Assembly: GCF_040253615.1 (NCBI RefSeq) | Contig: NZ_JBEJGY010000004.1 | Coordinates: 1,364,001 to 1,428,000, forward strand | Source: Streptomyces sp. Edi4 | GTDB lineage: Bacteria > Actinomycetota > Actinomycetes > Streptomycetales > Streptomycetaceae | DNA length: 64,000 nucleotides | Reading direction: 5' to 3' | Shown here: piece after piece, positions 22,189-31,164 of the stretch | Layout: the number at the start of each line of letters is the position of its first letter | Position numbering within the stretch: position 1 is the stretch's first letter | Program-made: the position numbers and the translations under genes | Notes under the pieces: model-generated | Database searches by the model: none | The model's input: the letters and a program-made list of their open reading frames with translations, nothing else | What the model was told of the DNA's origin: nothing

Positions 22189-23974
22189 TGAACTCTTCCT
22201 TCAGCTTGTTGAACTCGGCGAGCGTCTTGGCGAATTCGGTCTTGTGCTTGCCGTCGGTGGCCACGAAGTACATCCAGCCGTCCTTCGTGGGATCCAGCGC
22301 CGCCGCCATCGCCTCGCTGCCCGGGTTGCCGATCGGCCCGGGGGTCAGGCCCCGCCACTTGTAGGTGTTGTACGGGTCCGGGTTGCTGTTGATCTCGGAC
22401 AGGCCGATCTTGATGTTGCTCTGATTGGTCAGGTAGTTGTACGCCGAGTCGAACTGGAGCTTCTGGTTGGTCTGGTAGTTGTCCGGCTTGAGGCGGTTGT
22501 AGATGACCTCCGACATCTTGCGGAAGTCGTCGGGCGTCTTGCCCTCCGCCTGCACCAGGCTCGCCACCGTGATGAGCTGCCAGGGGCCGTCCAGCTTGAG
22601 CTTCTTGGCCTCGGCGGCCAGGTCCTGCTTGCCGTACTCCGAGGTGGCGCGGTCGACCATCTTCTTCAGGACGTCCTCCGGCTTCATGCCCTTGGCGACC
22701 GGGTAGCTCGCCGGGTAGAGGAATCCTTCCAGCGGGTCCTTGACGTCCTTGTGGTTCTTGGCCCAGTCGGGCAGGCCCATGCTGCCCGCGTCCTTGAGCG
22801 CGACGCCCTTGGTCGTCCCCGCCGCCACGCCGAGCCGCTTGTCGATCTGGTCGTACACCCAGGCATTTCGTTTGCCTTCGGGAATGATGAGCGCGTTGCG
22901 GCTGCTCGGATTGAGCATCAGCTTGATCGCGTTCGCCGCCGACATGCCCTTCTTCATCGTGTAGGCGCCGGCCTGGATCGTCTTGCCCTTGGGGTCGTCG
23001 TTCTGGGCCTGCACGAAGGCGTCGATGCTCTTGACGACACCGGCCTGCTTGAGGAGCTGGCCGATCTCGGAGCCGCCCGCGCCGGCCGGCACCTCGATGG
23101 TGACCGTGTCGCCGCTGCCCTCACCCACATAGTCGGGCGCCGCGCCGAACTTCTTCTGGTAGAAGTCGTACCCCACGTAGCCGATGCCGCCGGCGCCCAC
23201 GGCGAAGATCACCGCGAGCACGAGGCAGGCGCGCCCGCTCTTGCCCTTCTTCTTCGGCTTGCTGCGCCGGTCGCGTCCGGCGCCGCCGTCCGCGGCCCGC
23301 CCGGACTCGCGCGGCTCTTCGCCTTCGCCTTCGCCTTCGCTGTCGCCAACGCCGGTGAAGAACGGGTGGTTCTCCTCCTGCGCATCGGCGTTCCACTCCT
23401 CGCCCTGCCCGGGCACCTCGGGCACGGTGGGTGCCTTGCGCTGGCCGGGGGGCTGCGGCGGCGGGAACGCCTCCTCGGTCCGGTAGGGGTCGTGCCCCTC
23501 GGCGCCGTAGCCGTTGTGGTACGGATCGGGCTGCTGGCCCCCGTACGGCATCGCGGCCTGCTCGCCGGTGGCCGTGTCCCAGCCACCGCTGAACTGCTGG
23601 GGCTGGGAGGGCTGCGGCGCGCACTGGCCGGCGTACTGGTCCACGTGCTGCTGCGGATAGCCCTGCTGGGGCTGTTCCGCGTACCCCTGCTGGTACTGCT
23701 GCTCGGCGTAGTGCGCTTGAGGCTGCTGCTGGGCGTAGTGCTGCCCGGGCTGCTGCTGCTCGGCGTAGTGCGCCTGGGGCTGCTGCTGTCCGTACGGATC
23801 CTGCGACTGCTGCGGGTGGTACTGCTGCTGAGGCTGCTGCTGGTACTGCTCGTCCTGGCCGGCGTACAGAGCCTGACCGGAGGCAGCCTGGCGCTCTCCC
23901 CACCCCTGGTCCCCGTAGAGGGGGTCCTCTGGGTGCCACGGTTCGGAGCCTTGGCCCCGGCCATACTCAGTCAT
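22169..23974 (-). CDS. mltG: Endolytic peptidoglycan transglycosylase MltG
   Basis: This 601-residue protein cuts nascent glycan strands at the membrane. A long cytoplasmic N terminus includes a Gln/Tyr/Pro-rich repeat region (about 36-125, with QQQPQAHYAEQQ twice) and acidic and basic stretches. One helix at about 249-268 (LVLAVIFAVGAGGIGYVGYD) anchors it. A LysM-like segment and the YceG domain follow (GFLYPASYPV, VIYNRL). The motif near the catalytic glutamate reads ASLVQAEG (471-478); many relatives have ASIVEKE. The start at ATG 23974 has AGGGGA upstream; an ATG eight codons earlier is less likely. It overlaps aroE. Confidence 0.92.
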   Translation of the reverse strand: MTEYGRGQGSEPWHPEDPLYGDQGWGERQAASGQALYAGQDEQYQQQPQQQYHPQQSQDPYGQQQPQAHYAEQQQPGQHYAQQQPQAHYAEQQYQQGYAEQPQQGYPQQHVDQYAGQCAPQPSQPQQFSGGWDTATGEQAAMPYGGQQPDPYHNGYGAEGHDPYRTEEAFPPPQPPGQRKAPTVPEVPGQGEEWNADAQEENHPFFTGVGDSEGEGEGEEPRESGRAADGGAGRDRRSKPKKKGKSGRACLVLAVIFAVGAGGIGYVGYDFYQKKFGAAPDYVGEGSGDTVTIEVPAGAGGSEIGQLLKQAGVVKSIDAFVQAQNDDPKGKTIQAGAYTMKKGMSAANAIKLMLNPSSRNALIIPEGKRNAWVYDQIDKRLGVAAGTTKGVALKDAGSMGLPDWAKNHKDVKDPLEGFLYPASYPVAKGMKPEDVLKKMVDRATSEYGKQDLAAEAKKLKLDGPWQLITVASLVQAEGKTPDDFRKMSEVIYNRLKPDNYQTNQKLQFDSAYNYLTNQSNIKIGLSEINSNPDPYNTYKWRGLTPGPIGNPGSEAMAAALDPTKDGWMYFVATDGKHKTEFAKTLAEFNKLKEEFNAQSGQ

Positions 23975-24075
23975 CGGTCCCCTAGAGCCGCGAGGCATCC
24001 GGACGGTCCGCCTCTTTTGCTGTGCGGCGACTGTTCGAATGCCTCCGCATCGGCCGGAACGTTACCGTATCGCGA

Positions 24076-24540
24076 TCAGATAACCACTTCGACGCCTTCG
24101 CCCGGTTCCGTGTCCGACACCCGTTCGGCCTCAAGGGCGTTCTGAAGGATGATCACGGCGGCGGCCTGGTCGATGACCGATCTGCCCTTCTTCGACTTCA
24201 CGCCCGAGGCCCGCAGACCCTGGGTCGCCGTGATGGTCGTCATGCGCTCGTCGACGAGCCGGACCCCGACCGGGGCGATGCCGCGCGCCAACTCCTGGGC
24301 GAAACGCCGGACTTTGGCCGCGGCCGGACCCTCGCCCCCGTTGAGGGAGCGGGGCAGTCCGACGATCACCTCGATCGGTTCGTACTCCTCGACCAGCTGC
24401 CGCAGCCGCCGGTGGGCGGCCGGGACATCGCGTCCCGGCACGGTCTCCACCGGCGTGGCGAGCACCCCGTCGGGGTCGCACGAGGCGACCCCGATCCGGG
24501 CGTCACCGACATCGATCGCCAGTCTGCGTCCTCTGCGCAT
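24076..24540 (-). CDS. ruvX: Putative pre-16S rRNA nuclease / Holliday junction resolvase-like YqgF
   Basis: This 154-residue RNase H-fold protein is widely linked to 5' maturation of 16S rRNA, with resolvase activity proposed from structure. The first acidic residue is in LAIDVGDARIGVASCDPDG. EVIVGLPRSLNGGEGPAAAKVRRFA and VRLVDERMTTITATQGL carry further conserved residues, and the last Asp is in KKGRSVIDQAAAVIILQNAL. The ATG at 24540 overlaps the alaS stop by one base. The alaS-ruvX-mltG-aroE order is conserved in actinobacteria. Confidence 0.95.
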   Translation of the reverse strand: MRRGRRLAIDVGDARIGVASCDPDGVLATPVETVPGRDVPAAHRRLRQLVEEYEPIEVIVGLPRSLNGGEGPAAAKVRRFAQELARGIAPVGVRLVDERMTTITATQGLRASGVKSKKGRSVIDQAAAVIILQNALEAERVSDTEPGEGVEVVI

Positions 24541-27209
24541 CAGGCGGTCTCGGCGACCTGGCGCTCGACGGCGTCGATGGCGTCGCCGATCGCGTCCGGG
24601 TTCTGGCCGCCGCCCTGGGCGACGTCCGGCTTGCCGCCACCGCCACCGCCGAGGGTCTTGGCCGCCGTACGGACCAGTTCGCCGGCCTTCAGACCGCGCT
24701 CGCGGGCGGCCTCGTTGGTGGCGATGACGGTGACCGGGCGGCCGTTGGCCGTGGTGAACAGCGCGACGACGGCCGGGCGGTCGCCAGGGATGCGGCCCCG
24801 GACGTCCAGGACCAGCTTGCGCAGGTCGTCGGCGGAGGTACCGTCCGGTACCTGACCGGTGACGAGCGCGGTGCCGCGGACGTCCTTGGCGGAGTCGACG
24901 AGACCGGCGGCGGCCTGGAGCACCTTCTCCGCGCGGAACTTCTCGATCTCCTTCTCGGCGTCCTTCAGCTTGCCGAGCATTGCGGAGATCTTCTCCGGCA
25001 GCTCCTCGGAACGGCCCTTGACCAGCTCCTGGAGCTGGGCGACGACCGTGTGCTCACGGGCCAGGAAGTTGTACGCGTCGACGCCGACCAGGGCCTCGAT
25101 GCGGCGCACGCCGGAGCCGATGGACGATTCGCCGAGCAGCTTGACCAGGCCTAGCTGGGCGGTGTTGTGCACGTGGGTGCCGCCGCACAGCTCCTTGGAG
25201 AAGTCGCCGATGGTGACCACGCGGACCCGCTCGCCGTACTTCTCGCCGAACTCGGCGATGGCGCCCTGCTTCTTGGCCTCGTCGATCGACATGACCTCGG
25301 CCTGCACGTCGAGCTCGCGGGCCAGGACCTCGTTGATCTTCTGCTCGACGTCGGTGAGGACCGTGCCGGGGACGGCGGCGGGCGAGCCGAAGTCGAAGCG
25401 GAAGCGGCCCGGGGAGTTCTCGGAGCCGGCCTGGGCGGCCGTCGGGCCGAGCGCGTCGCGCAGCGCCTGGTGGGTGAGGTGGGTGGCGGAGTGGGCGCGG
25501 GCGATGGCGCGCCGGCGCTTGGTGTCGATGGCGGCGTAGGCGGACGCGCCGACCGTCACCTCGCCGACCTGCACGACCCCCTTGTGCACATGCACGCCGG
25601 GGACCGGCTTCTGTACGTCGCGGATCTCGATGACCGCGCCGCTGTCGAGCTTGATGCGGCCCTGGTCGGCGAGCTGGCCGCCGCCCTCGGCGTAGAACGG
25701 GCTGCGGTCGAGGACGACCTCGACCTCGTCGCCCTCGGTGGCGGCCGGCGAGGGCACGCCGTCGACGAGCAGGCCGACGATGGTCGACTCGTTCTCGGTG
25801 GAGGTGTAGCCGGTGAAGTCGGTGGCGCCGGAGACGTCGGCCACCTCGCGGTAGGCCGACAGGTCGGCGTGGCCGGTCTTCTTGGCGCGCGCGTCGGCCT
25901 TGGCCTGGTCGCGCTGCTGCTTCATCAGGCGGCGGAAGCCGTCCTCGTCCACGGAAAGGCCCTGTTCGGCGGCCATCTCCAGGGTGAGGTCGATCGGGAA
26001 GCCCCAGGTGTCGTGGAGCAGGAACGCCTTGTCGCCGGCGAGGACGGTGCCACCGGTGGCCTTGGTCTCGGTGATGGCGGTGTCGAGGATGTTGGTGCCG
26101 CCGCGCAGCGCCTTGAGGAACGCGGCCTCCTCGGCGAGCGCGACCGTCTCGATGCGCTTGCGGTCGGTGACGAGCTCCGGGTACTGCTGGCCCATCGTCT
26201 TGATCACGACGTCGATGAGGTCCTGGACGACCGGGCCGGTGGCGCCCATGAGGCGCATGTTGCGGATGGCGCGGCGCATGATGCGGCGCAGCACATAGCC
26301 GCGGCCCTCGTTGCCCGGGGTCACACCGTCGCCGATGAGCATCACGGACGTACGGATGTGGTCGGCGACCACGCGCATCGAGACGTCGGAGGTGTGCTGG
26401 TCGCCGTAGCGCACACCGGTCAGTTCGGTGGCCTTGTCCATGACGACGCGCAGGGTGTCGGTCTCGTACATGTTCCGCACGCCCTGAAGGATCATCGCGA
26501 GGCGTTCGAGGCCGAGGCCGGTGTCGATGTTCTTGGAGGGCAGGTCCCCGAGGATCGGGAAGTCCTCCTTGTTCTCACCGGCGCCGCGCTCGTACTGCAT
26601 GAAGACCAGGTTCCAGATCTCCACGTAGCGCTCGTCGTTGACGGCCGGACCGCCCTCGGGACCGAACTCGGGACCCCGGTCGTAGTTGATCTCGGAGCAG
26701 GGCCCGCACGGTCCCGGCACACCCATGGACCAGAAGTTGTCCTTCTTGCCCAGGCGCTGGATGCGCTCGGAGGGCACGCCGATCACGTCGCGCCAGATCG
26801 TCTCGGCCTCGTCGTCGTCGAGGTAGACGGTGATCCACAGCTTCTCGGGCTCAAGGCCGTAGCCGCCGTCCGCCACGGAGCTGGTCAGCAGCTCCCAGGC
26901 GTACTTGATGGCGTCTTCCTTGAAGTAGTCGCCGAAGGAGAAGTTGCCGCACATCTGGAAGAACGTGCCGTGGCGGGTGGTCTTGCCGACCTCTTCGATG
27001 TCGGGGGTGCGCACGCACTTCTGCACGCTGGTGGCGCGCGGGGCGGGCGGCTTGGTCTCGCCGAGGAAGTAGGGCTTGAAGGGGACCATGCCCGCGTTGA
27101 CGAGCAGCAGAGTCGGGTCGTCCGCGATGAGCGACGCCGAAGGGACGACGGTGTGCCCGCGCTCCTCGAAGAAGCTCAGCCAGCGGCGGCGAATCTCGGC
27201 CGACTCCAT
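24540..27209 (-). CDS. alaS: Alanyl-tRNA synthetase
   Basis: This 889-residue class II synthetase charges tRNA-Ala. The catalytic domain opens [19 protein letters not shown] and contains [32 protein letters not shown] and [13 protein letters not shown]. The editing domain has the metal motif [16 protein letters not shown] with the partner [13 protein letters not shown]. The C-Ala domain ends with [15 protein letters not shown]. All signature regions are intact and the length is normal. It is followed by ruvX with a one-base overlap, and the DUF6167 gene upstream also abuts it. Confidence 0.98.
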   Translation of the reverse strand: MESAEIRRRWLSFFEERGHTVVPSASLIADDPTLLLVNAGMVPFKPYFLGETKPPAPRATSVQKCVRTPDIEEVGKTTRHGTFFQMCGNFSFGDYFKEDAIKYAWELLTSSVADGGYGLEPEKLWITVYLDDDEAETIWRDVIGVPSERIQRLGKKDNFWSMGVPGPCGPCSEINYDRGPEFGPEGGPAVNDERYVEIWNLVFMQYERGAGENKEDFPILGDLPSKNIDTGLGLERLAMILQGVRNMYETDTLRVVMDKATELTGVRYGDQHTSDVSMRVVADHIRTSVMLIGDGVTPGNEGRGYVLRRIMRRAIRNMRLMGATGPVVQDLIDVVIKTMGQQYPELVTDRKRIETVALAEEAAFLKALRGGTNILDTAITETKATGGTVLAGDKAFLLHDTWGFPIDLTLEMAAEQGLSVDEDGFRRLMKQQRDQAKADARAKKTGHADLSAYREVADVSGATDFTGYTSTENESTIVGLLVDGVPSPAATEGDEVEVVLDRSPFYAEGGGQLADQGRIKLDSGAVIEIRDVQKPVPGVHVHKGVVQVGEVTVGASAYAAIDTKRRRAIARAHSATHLTHQALRDALGPTAAQAGSENSPGRFRFDFGSPAAVPGTVLTDVEQKINEVLARELDVQAEVMSIDEAKKQGAIAEFGEKYGERVRVVTIGDFSKELCGGTHVHNTAQLGLVKLLGESSIGSGVRRIEALVGVDAYNFLAREHTVVAQLQELVKGRSEELPEKISAMLGKLKDAEKEIEKFRAEKVLQAAAGLVDSAKDVRGTALVTGQVPDGTSADDLRKLVLDVRGRIPGDRPAVVALFTTANGRPVTVIATNEAARERGLKAGELVRTAAKTLGGGGGGKPDVAQGGGQNPDAIGDAIDAVERQVAETA

Positions 27210-27580
27210 CAGTGGTCCTCATTCCGGTTGTACGAATGCGTGCTGTTCTGCTGCTGGGGGTACTGCTGCTTGCTGTCCTGCTGCTTGCCGTACCGCTCGT
27301 GCGCGGTCTCGAGCGCGACGAGGCGGCGCTGCGCGGGAAGTTCGCGGGCCTCGCTCTCGCCGATGCCCAGGACGTCGTTGAGTTCGGCCTCGCGCTGGGC
27401 CATGCCGGACTTGATGTCGAGGGCGAAGTCCTTGAGCCGGTGGCCGGCCTCGACCGCCTTGTCGGCGGAGCGCGCGGCCAGGCTCTGAGGGGTGAGCTGT
27501 TTCAGCTTGCGGTTGACCTTGGTGGTGGCCCAGACGCCGGCGGCCGCGCCCGCGGTGAACCAGAACGTACGGCGGAACAT
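27209..27580 (-). CDS. DUF6167 family protein
   Basis: This 123-residue protein starts [22 protein letters not shown], a short hydrophobic segment probably associated with the membrane, followed by charged helices ([39 protein letters not shown]) and a Gln/Asn-rich tail. The family is uncharacterised and found beside alaS in Streptomyces. Its stop shares a base with the alaS start, and the DUF948 gene lies seven bases upstream. Co-transcription suggests a link with envelope function rather than tRNA charging, but there is no direct evidence. Confidence 0.8.
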   Translation of the reverse strand: MFRRTFWFTAGAAAGVWATTKVNRKLKQLTPQSLAARSADKAVEAGHRLKDFALDIKSGMAQREAELNDVLGIGESEARELPAQRRLVALETAHERYGKQQDSKQQYPQQQNSTHSYNRNEDH

Positions 27581-27587
27581 CGCGGCG

Positions 27588-28025
27588 TCAGCCCTTTCGC
27601 TTGGAGCGCCGCGCGGACGGCACGGTCCGCCCGACGATCACGGTTCGTCGGCTCTCCCGAGCGGGTCCCTCGGCGGCGGCGCCCTTGCGTCCGATCGCCC
27701 GGCGCACCCCGTATCCGAAGGCGGCCACCTTCACCAGCGGGCCGCCGAAGGTGGAGGCGACGGTGGTGGAGAGCGCGGAGGCGTTGGAGGTGACCTCCTG
27801 GACGTCGGAGGCGATGGCGTCGACCCGGGCCAGCTGGGTCTGCGCGGAGCGCACCGCGGTGGAGGCGTCCGCGAGCAGGGGCACCGCCTGGTCGGTCACG
27901 TCCGCGACCAGTCTGGTCGTCGCCTTGAGCGTCTGGGCCAGCCTCACGAGAACGACCGCGAGGAAGGACACCAGGATCGCCCAGAAGACGGCCACCAGGA
28001 TCCCGGCCACCTCACCACCGGACAC
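27588..28025 (-). CDS. DUF948 domain membrane protein
   Basis: This 145-residue protein has one N-terminal membrane helix (GILVAVFWAILVSFLAVVLV, about 6-25) and a long helical region (LADASTAVRSAQTQLARVDAIASDVQEV) resembling DUF948 and methyl-accepting-type coiled coils. The basic tail contains RRSKRKG. The start is uncertain: a GTG at 28025 has GGAG eight bases upstream and gives the usual MSGGEV-type N terminus, while a TTG at 28043 would add six residues. It sits first in a probable DUF948-DUF6167-alaS-ruvX-mltG-aroE unit. Confidence 0.8.
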   Translation of the reverse strand: MSGGEVAGILVAVFWAILVSFLAVVLVRLAQTLKATTRLVADVTDQAVPLLADASTAVRSAQTQLARVDAIASDVQEVTSNASALSTTVASTFGGPLVKVAAFGYGVRRAIGRKGAAAEGPARESRRTVIVGRTVPSARRSKRKG

Positions 28026-28161
28026 TTGCACCGCTCCCCGCAACCCGTCGGAACTCGAAAACCTCGGAAAATCGAAAAATTCAGCCCCCTGAGCCTATCG
28101 CGCCGGGCATCGCTTCCCGAACCGCGTCACGGCCCGTCACAAGCGGAGTCGCGCAAGCCGA

Positions 28162-28191
28162 TTGTACGCAGTGCATACCCTTGAGTACGCT
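28162..28191 (+). promoter_or_regulatory. Promoter of the NB-ARC gene, near-leaderless
   Basis: TTGTAC (28162-28167) and TACGCT (28186-28191) are 18 bases apart. The predicted start near 28198 is within three bases of the ATG at 28201 and no ribosome site precedes it, so the mRNA should be leaderless or almost so. An inverted repeat ACGCAG (28166-28171) / CTGCGT (28190-28195) brackets the promoter and may be an operator. Confidence 0.6.
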
Positions 28192-28200
28192 GCGTGTTCC

Positions 28201-30471
28201 ATGCGCTCCCATCTGCCCGCAGAGTTGAACCGTTTCGTCGGGCGAGACCGAGATCTGGCCCGCCTCGACCGCCTGCTCACCGAGGCGCGCATGGTCACCG
28301 TGACCGGCGTCGGCGGCGTCGGCAAGTCCCGGCTCGCGCTGCGGGCCGCGGCCACCACGGCCGAGCAGGAACGGTACTGCGACGGCGTGCGGCTGGTCGA
28401 ACTGTCGTGTCTCAACGATCCCGCCCTGCTCGACCACGCGGTCGTCGAGGCCCTTGGCCTGACCGACCACACGGCGCGAACTCCCCGCCGGCTGCTCCTC
28501 GACCACCTCGGTGAGCGCGAACTCCTGCTGGTGGTCGACGGATTCGAGCAGGTGGTGGACGCCTGCGCCGAGCTCGTACGCGAACTCCTCAGGGGCTGCC
28601 CCGGACTTCGGGTGCTCGCCGCCGGCCGGCTGCCCCTGAGGATCGACGGCGAGCGGGTGTTCGCGCTGGCGCCGATGTCCGAGGAGGACGCGCTGCTGCT
28701 GTTCACCGAGCGCGCGGCCGCGGCCCATGCCGGGGAGCGGCCGGCCGAGGGGCAGCAGGCCGCGGCCGCCGAGCTGTGCCGGCGCCTCGACGGGATCCCG
28801 CTGGCCCTGGAGCTTGCGGCCGGGCGGCTCGGCACGCTCTCGGTGGAGCAACTGCTCAAGCGCCTGGACGACCGGTTCCGGCTGCTTACCGGCGGTGGCC
28901 GGGGCGCGCTGCCCCGCCACCAGACCCTGCGCACGACCATCGGCTGGAGCCACGAGCTGTGCACGGCGGGCCAGCGACTCCTGTGGGCGCGGCTGTCGGT
29001 GTTCGCCGGGACCTTCGACCTGGAGGCCGTGGAGTACATCTGTGTGGGCTCGGGTCTGCCCCAGGAGGAGGTCATGGACGTCCTCGGGGCGCTGCTCGAG
29101 CAGTCGCTCGTGGTGCGCGAGGACGGCCCGGGCGGCGTCCGCTACCGGCTTCTGGACACGGTGCGGGAGTACGGCGCGGAGTGGCTGGCCGAGACGGGCG
29201 ACGCGGAGCGGCTGCGCCGGCGCCACCGCGACTGGTTCCTCGGGCTCGCCACCTGGTGCGAGCTGGACTGGTTCAGCCCGCGCCAGGCCGAGGTCGCGAC
29301 GCGGATCGAGGGCGAACTGCCCAATCTGCGGGCCGCGATGGAGTTCTCGCTCGCCTCGCGCGAGGACGCGCACCTGGCCCAGTACCTGGCGGGCACGCTC
29401 TGGTTCTGCTGGGTGGGCTGCGGGCGCCTCGCCGAGGGGCGGCACTGGCTGGCCCAGGTTCTCGACGCCTCGGCCGAGCACGGCAGTTCACGCCTGAAGG
29501 CGCTGTGGGTCCTTGGCTATGTGGCCGTGCTCCAGGGGGACGCGGTGGCGGCGATCGCCGCGCTCCAGGAGTGCCGCGAGGAGGCCGAACTGCGCGGCGA
29601 CCGGGTCGCGGCGGCGTACGCCGTGCACCGCTCGGGATGTCTGGCCCTGGTCACCGACGACATGCCGCGCGCCGAGGAACTGCTGGCGGCCGCGCTCGCC
29701 GGATACGAGGAGGTCGGCGAGCTCAACAGCAATGTGCTGATGGGGCAGGTGGAGCTGGCGATGGCGGTGGGTTTCCGCGGCCGTCTCGACGAGGCCGTGG
29801 CGATGTGCGAACGCACGGTGGCGATCTGCGACGACCACGGCGAGCGCTGGGCCCGCGCCTACGCGCTGTACGTCCTGGCGTACGCGGCCTGGTGCGGCGG
29901 CGACGGCGACCGCGCCCGGGCGCTGCTGCGCGAGACGCTCGCCGTCCACCACGCCTTCCACGACCTGGTGGGCACGGTGCTCACCCTGGAGATGCTGGCG
30001 CTGGTGGCGGTGGACGCCGGGGATCCGGTGGAGGCGGCCGTGCTCCAGGGGGCCGCCGAGCGGATCTGGCCCTCGGTGGGGCTGCCCCTGTTCGGTTCGG
30101 CGTACTTCTACGCCGCGCACGTCCGCTGCGAGGAGCGGACCCGGGAGCTGCTGGGCGACGCGCGATATGAGGAGCACCGCCGCCGGGGCGCCCGGATCGA
30201 CGCGGACGCGGCCGTCGAGCGGGCGCTGGGACGCGGCCAAGGGACGGGCGGCGTACGGGAGTTGGCGCCGGCGCGCGAGGCGCGGGCGGCGCGCGCGGGG
30301 CAGGCCGGCGACGACCAGCCGCGCGAGGAGCACGACCCGCGGGGGACGCACGAGGGGCCTGGACACGAGCGGTCCGGGCACACGGAGTCCGGACAAGCAG
30401 GGTCCGGACAAGCGGAAGCCCGCCGCCTCCCGCTCCGTGCGGAGCGGGGGGACGGCGGGCTGAAGCGCTGA
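28201..30471 (+). CDS. NB-ARC ATPase with TPR-like C-terminal region
   Basis: The 756-residue product resembles the ATPase core of AfsR-type and other STAND regulators. The P-loop GVGGVGKS is at 36-43; LLVVDGFEQVVDACAEL is Walker B-like; RLDGIPLALELAAG is the GxP motif; DTVREYGAEWL is the winged-helix end. From about 340 a helical repeat region follows (TPR-like: EEAELRGDRVAAAYAVHRS, YALYVLAYAAWCGGDGDRARALL). No DNA-binding domain is present at either end, unlike AfsR or LAL regulators. The last ~70 residues are low-complexity (SGHTESGQAGSGQ). It is the only plus-strand gene between bldD and the DUF2470 gene. ATG 28201 is favoured by the promoter position. Confidence 0.8.
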   Translation: MRSHLPAELNRFVGRDRDLARLDRLLTEARMVTVTGVGGVGKSRLALRAAATTAEQERYCDGVRLVELSCLNDPALLDHAVVEALGLTDHTARTPRRLLLDHLGERELLLVVDGFEQVVDACAELVRELLRGCPGLRVLAAGRLPLRIDGERVFALAPMSEEDALLLFTERAAAAHAGERPAEGQQAAAAELCRRLDGIPLALELAAGRLGTLSVEQLLKRLDDRFRLLTGGGRGALPRHQTLRTTIGWSHELCTAGQRLLWARLSVFAGTFDLEAVEYICVGSGLPQEEVMDVLGALLEQSLVVREDGPGGVRYRLLDTVREYGAEWLAETGDAERLRRRHRDWFLGLATWCELDWFSPRQAEVATRIEGELPNLRAAMEFSLASREDAHLAQYLAGTLWFCWVGCGRLAEGRHWLAQVLDASAEHGSSRLKALWVLGYVAVLQGDAVAAIAALQECREEAELRGDRVAAAYAVHRSGCLALVTDDMPRAEELLAAALAGYEEVGELNSNVLMGQVELAMAVGFRGRLDEAVAMCERTVAICDDHGERWARAYALYVLAYAAWCGGDGDRARALLRETLAVHHAFHDLVGTVLTLEMLALVAVDAGDPVEAAVLQGAAERIWPSVGLPLFGSAYFYAAHVRCEERTRELLGDARYEEHRRRGARIDADAAVERALGRGQGTGGVRELAPAREARAARAGQAGDDQPREEHDPRGTHEGPGHERSGHTESGQAGSGQAEARRLPLRAERGDGGLKR
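30417..30461. terminator. Bidirectional terminator between the NB-ARC gene and rpsD
   Basis: A long GC hairpin (30417-30436 with 30441-30461, one bulge, one G-T pair) overlaps the last codons of the NB-ARC gene and lies about 30 bases after the rpsD stop. Its position suits both convergent genes. Confidence 0.75.
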
Positions 30472-30492
30472 GGCTCCGGTGCTACGCCGTGA

Positions 30493-31107
30493 TCAGCGGG
30501 CGTAGTACTCGACGACGAGCTGCTCGTCGCAGATGACCGGGATTTCCTTGCGGTTCGGGTCGCGGTCCAGGCGGAAGGCCAGGGCCTTCAGGTTCACCTG
30601 GAGGTAGCGCGGGGTCTCGCCCTCGCCGGCGTAGCCACCCTCGCGGGCGACCTGGAAGGGGACCTTCTCGCGGCTGCGCTCGCGGACCGTCACGACGTCG
30701 TCGGGACGGACGCGGAACGACGGCTTGTCGACCTTGCCACCGTTGACCTGGATGTGACCGTGCACGACCATCTGGCGGGCCTGGTAGATCGTGCGGGCGA
30801 TGCCCGAACGCAGGACCAGCGCGTCGAGGCGGCGCTCGAGCTCGACGACCAGCGCCTCGCCCGTCTTGCCCTCGGCCTTCTTGGCGCGGTCGTAGGCACG
30901 CGCCATCTGGCGCTCGCTGATGTCGTACTGGGCGCGCAGACGCTGCTTCTCGAGCAGACGGACCTTGTAGTCCGAGTTCTGCTTGCGGCCACGGCCGTGC
31001 TCGCCCGGCGGGTAGGGGCGGGCCTCGAAGTACTTGACGGCCTTCGGCGTCAGCGCGATGCCGAGCGCACGGGACTTCTTGACCTTGGGACGCGACTGGT
31101 TAGGCAC
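30493..31107 (-). CDS. rpsD: 30S ribosomal protein S4
   Basis: This 204-residue primary 16S rRNA-binding protein initiates body assembly of the small subunit. The N terminus [15 protein letters not shown] and [20 protein letters not shown] are typical of actinobacterial S4 lacking zinc-binding cysteines. The S4 RNA-binding domain spans about 90-150 ([37 protein letters not shown]), and the C terminus is [14 protein letters not shown] 31107 is chosen over a TTG three codons earlier because GGAGG is properly spaced for it. It stands apart from the ribosomal operons. An iron-box sequence lies 25 bases upstream. Confidence 0.97.
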   Translation of the reverse strand: MPNQSRPKVKKSRALGIALTPKAVKYFEARPYPPGEHGRGRKQNSDYKVRLLEKQRLRAQYDISERQMARAYDRAKKAEGKTGEALVVELERRLDALVLRSGIARTIYQARQMVVHGHIQVNGGKVDKPSFRVRPDDVVTVRERSREKVPFQVAREGGYAGEGETPRYLQVNLKALAFRLDRDPNRKEIPVICDEQLVVEYYAR

Positions 31108-31131
31108 GTTCTCCAAACCTCCATGGTTGGG

Positions 31132-31150
31132 TTAGGTTAGGCTCACCTTA
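31132..31150. promoter_or_regulatory. Iron box (DmdR/IdeR/DtxR-type operator)
   Basis: TTAGGTTAGGCTCACCTTA matches the DtxR-family 19-bp consensus TTAGGTTAGSCTAACCTAA at 17 of 19 positions. It lies between divergent rpsD and the DUF2470 gene, 14 bases before the latter's ATG and just ahead of its AAGGAG ribosome site. It is therefore placed to repress the DUF2470 gene under iron-replete conditions. Confidence 0.75.
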
Positions 31151-31164
31151 CTCAAGGAGATCGC

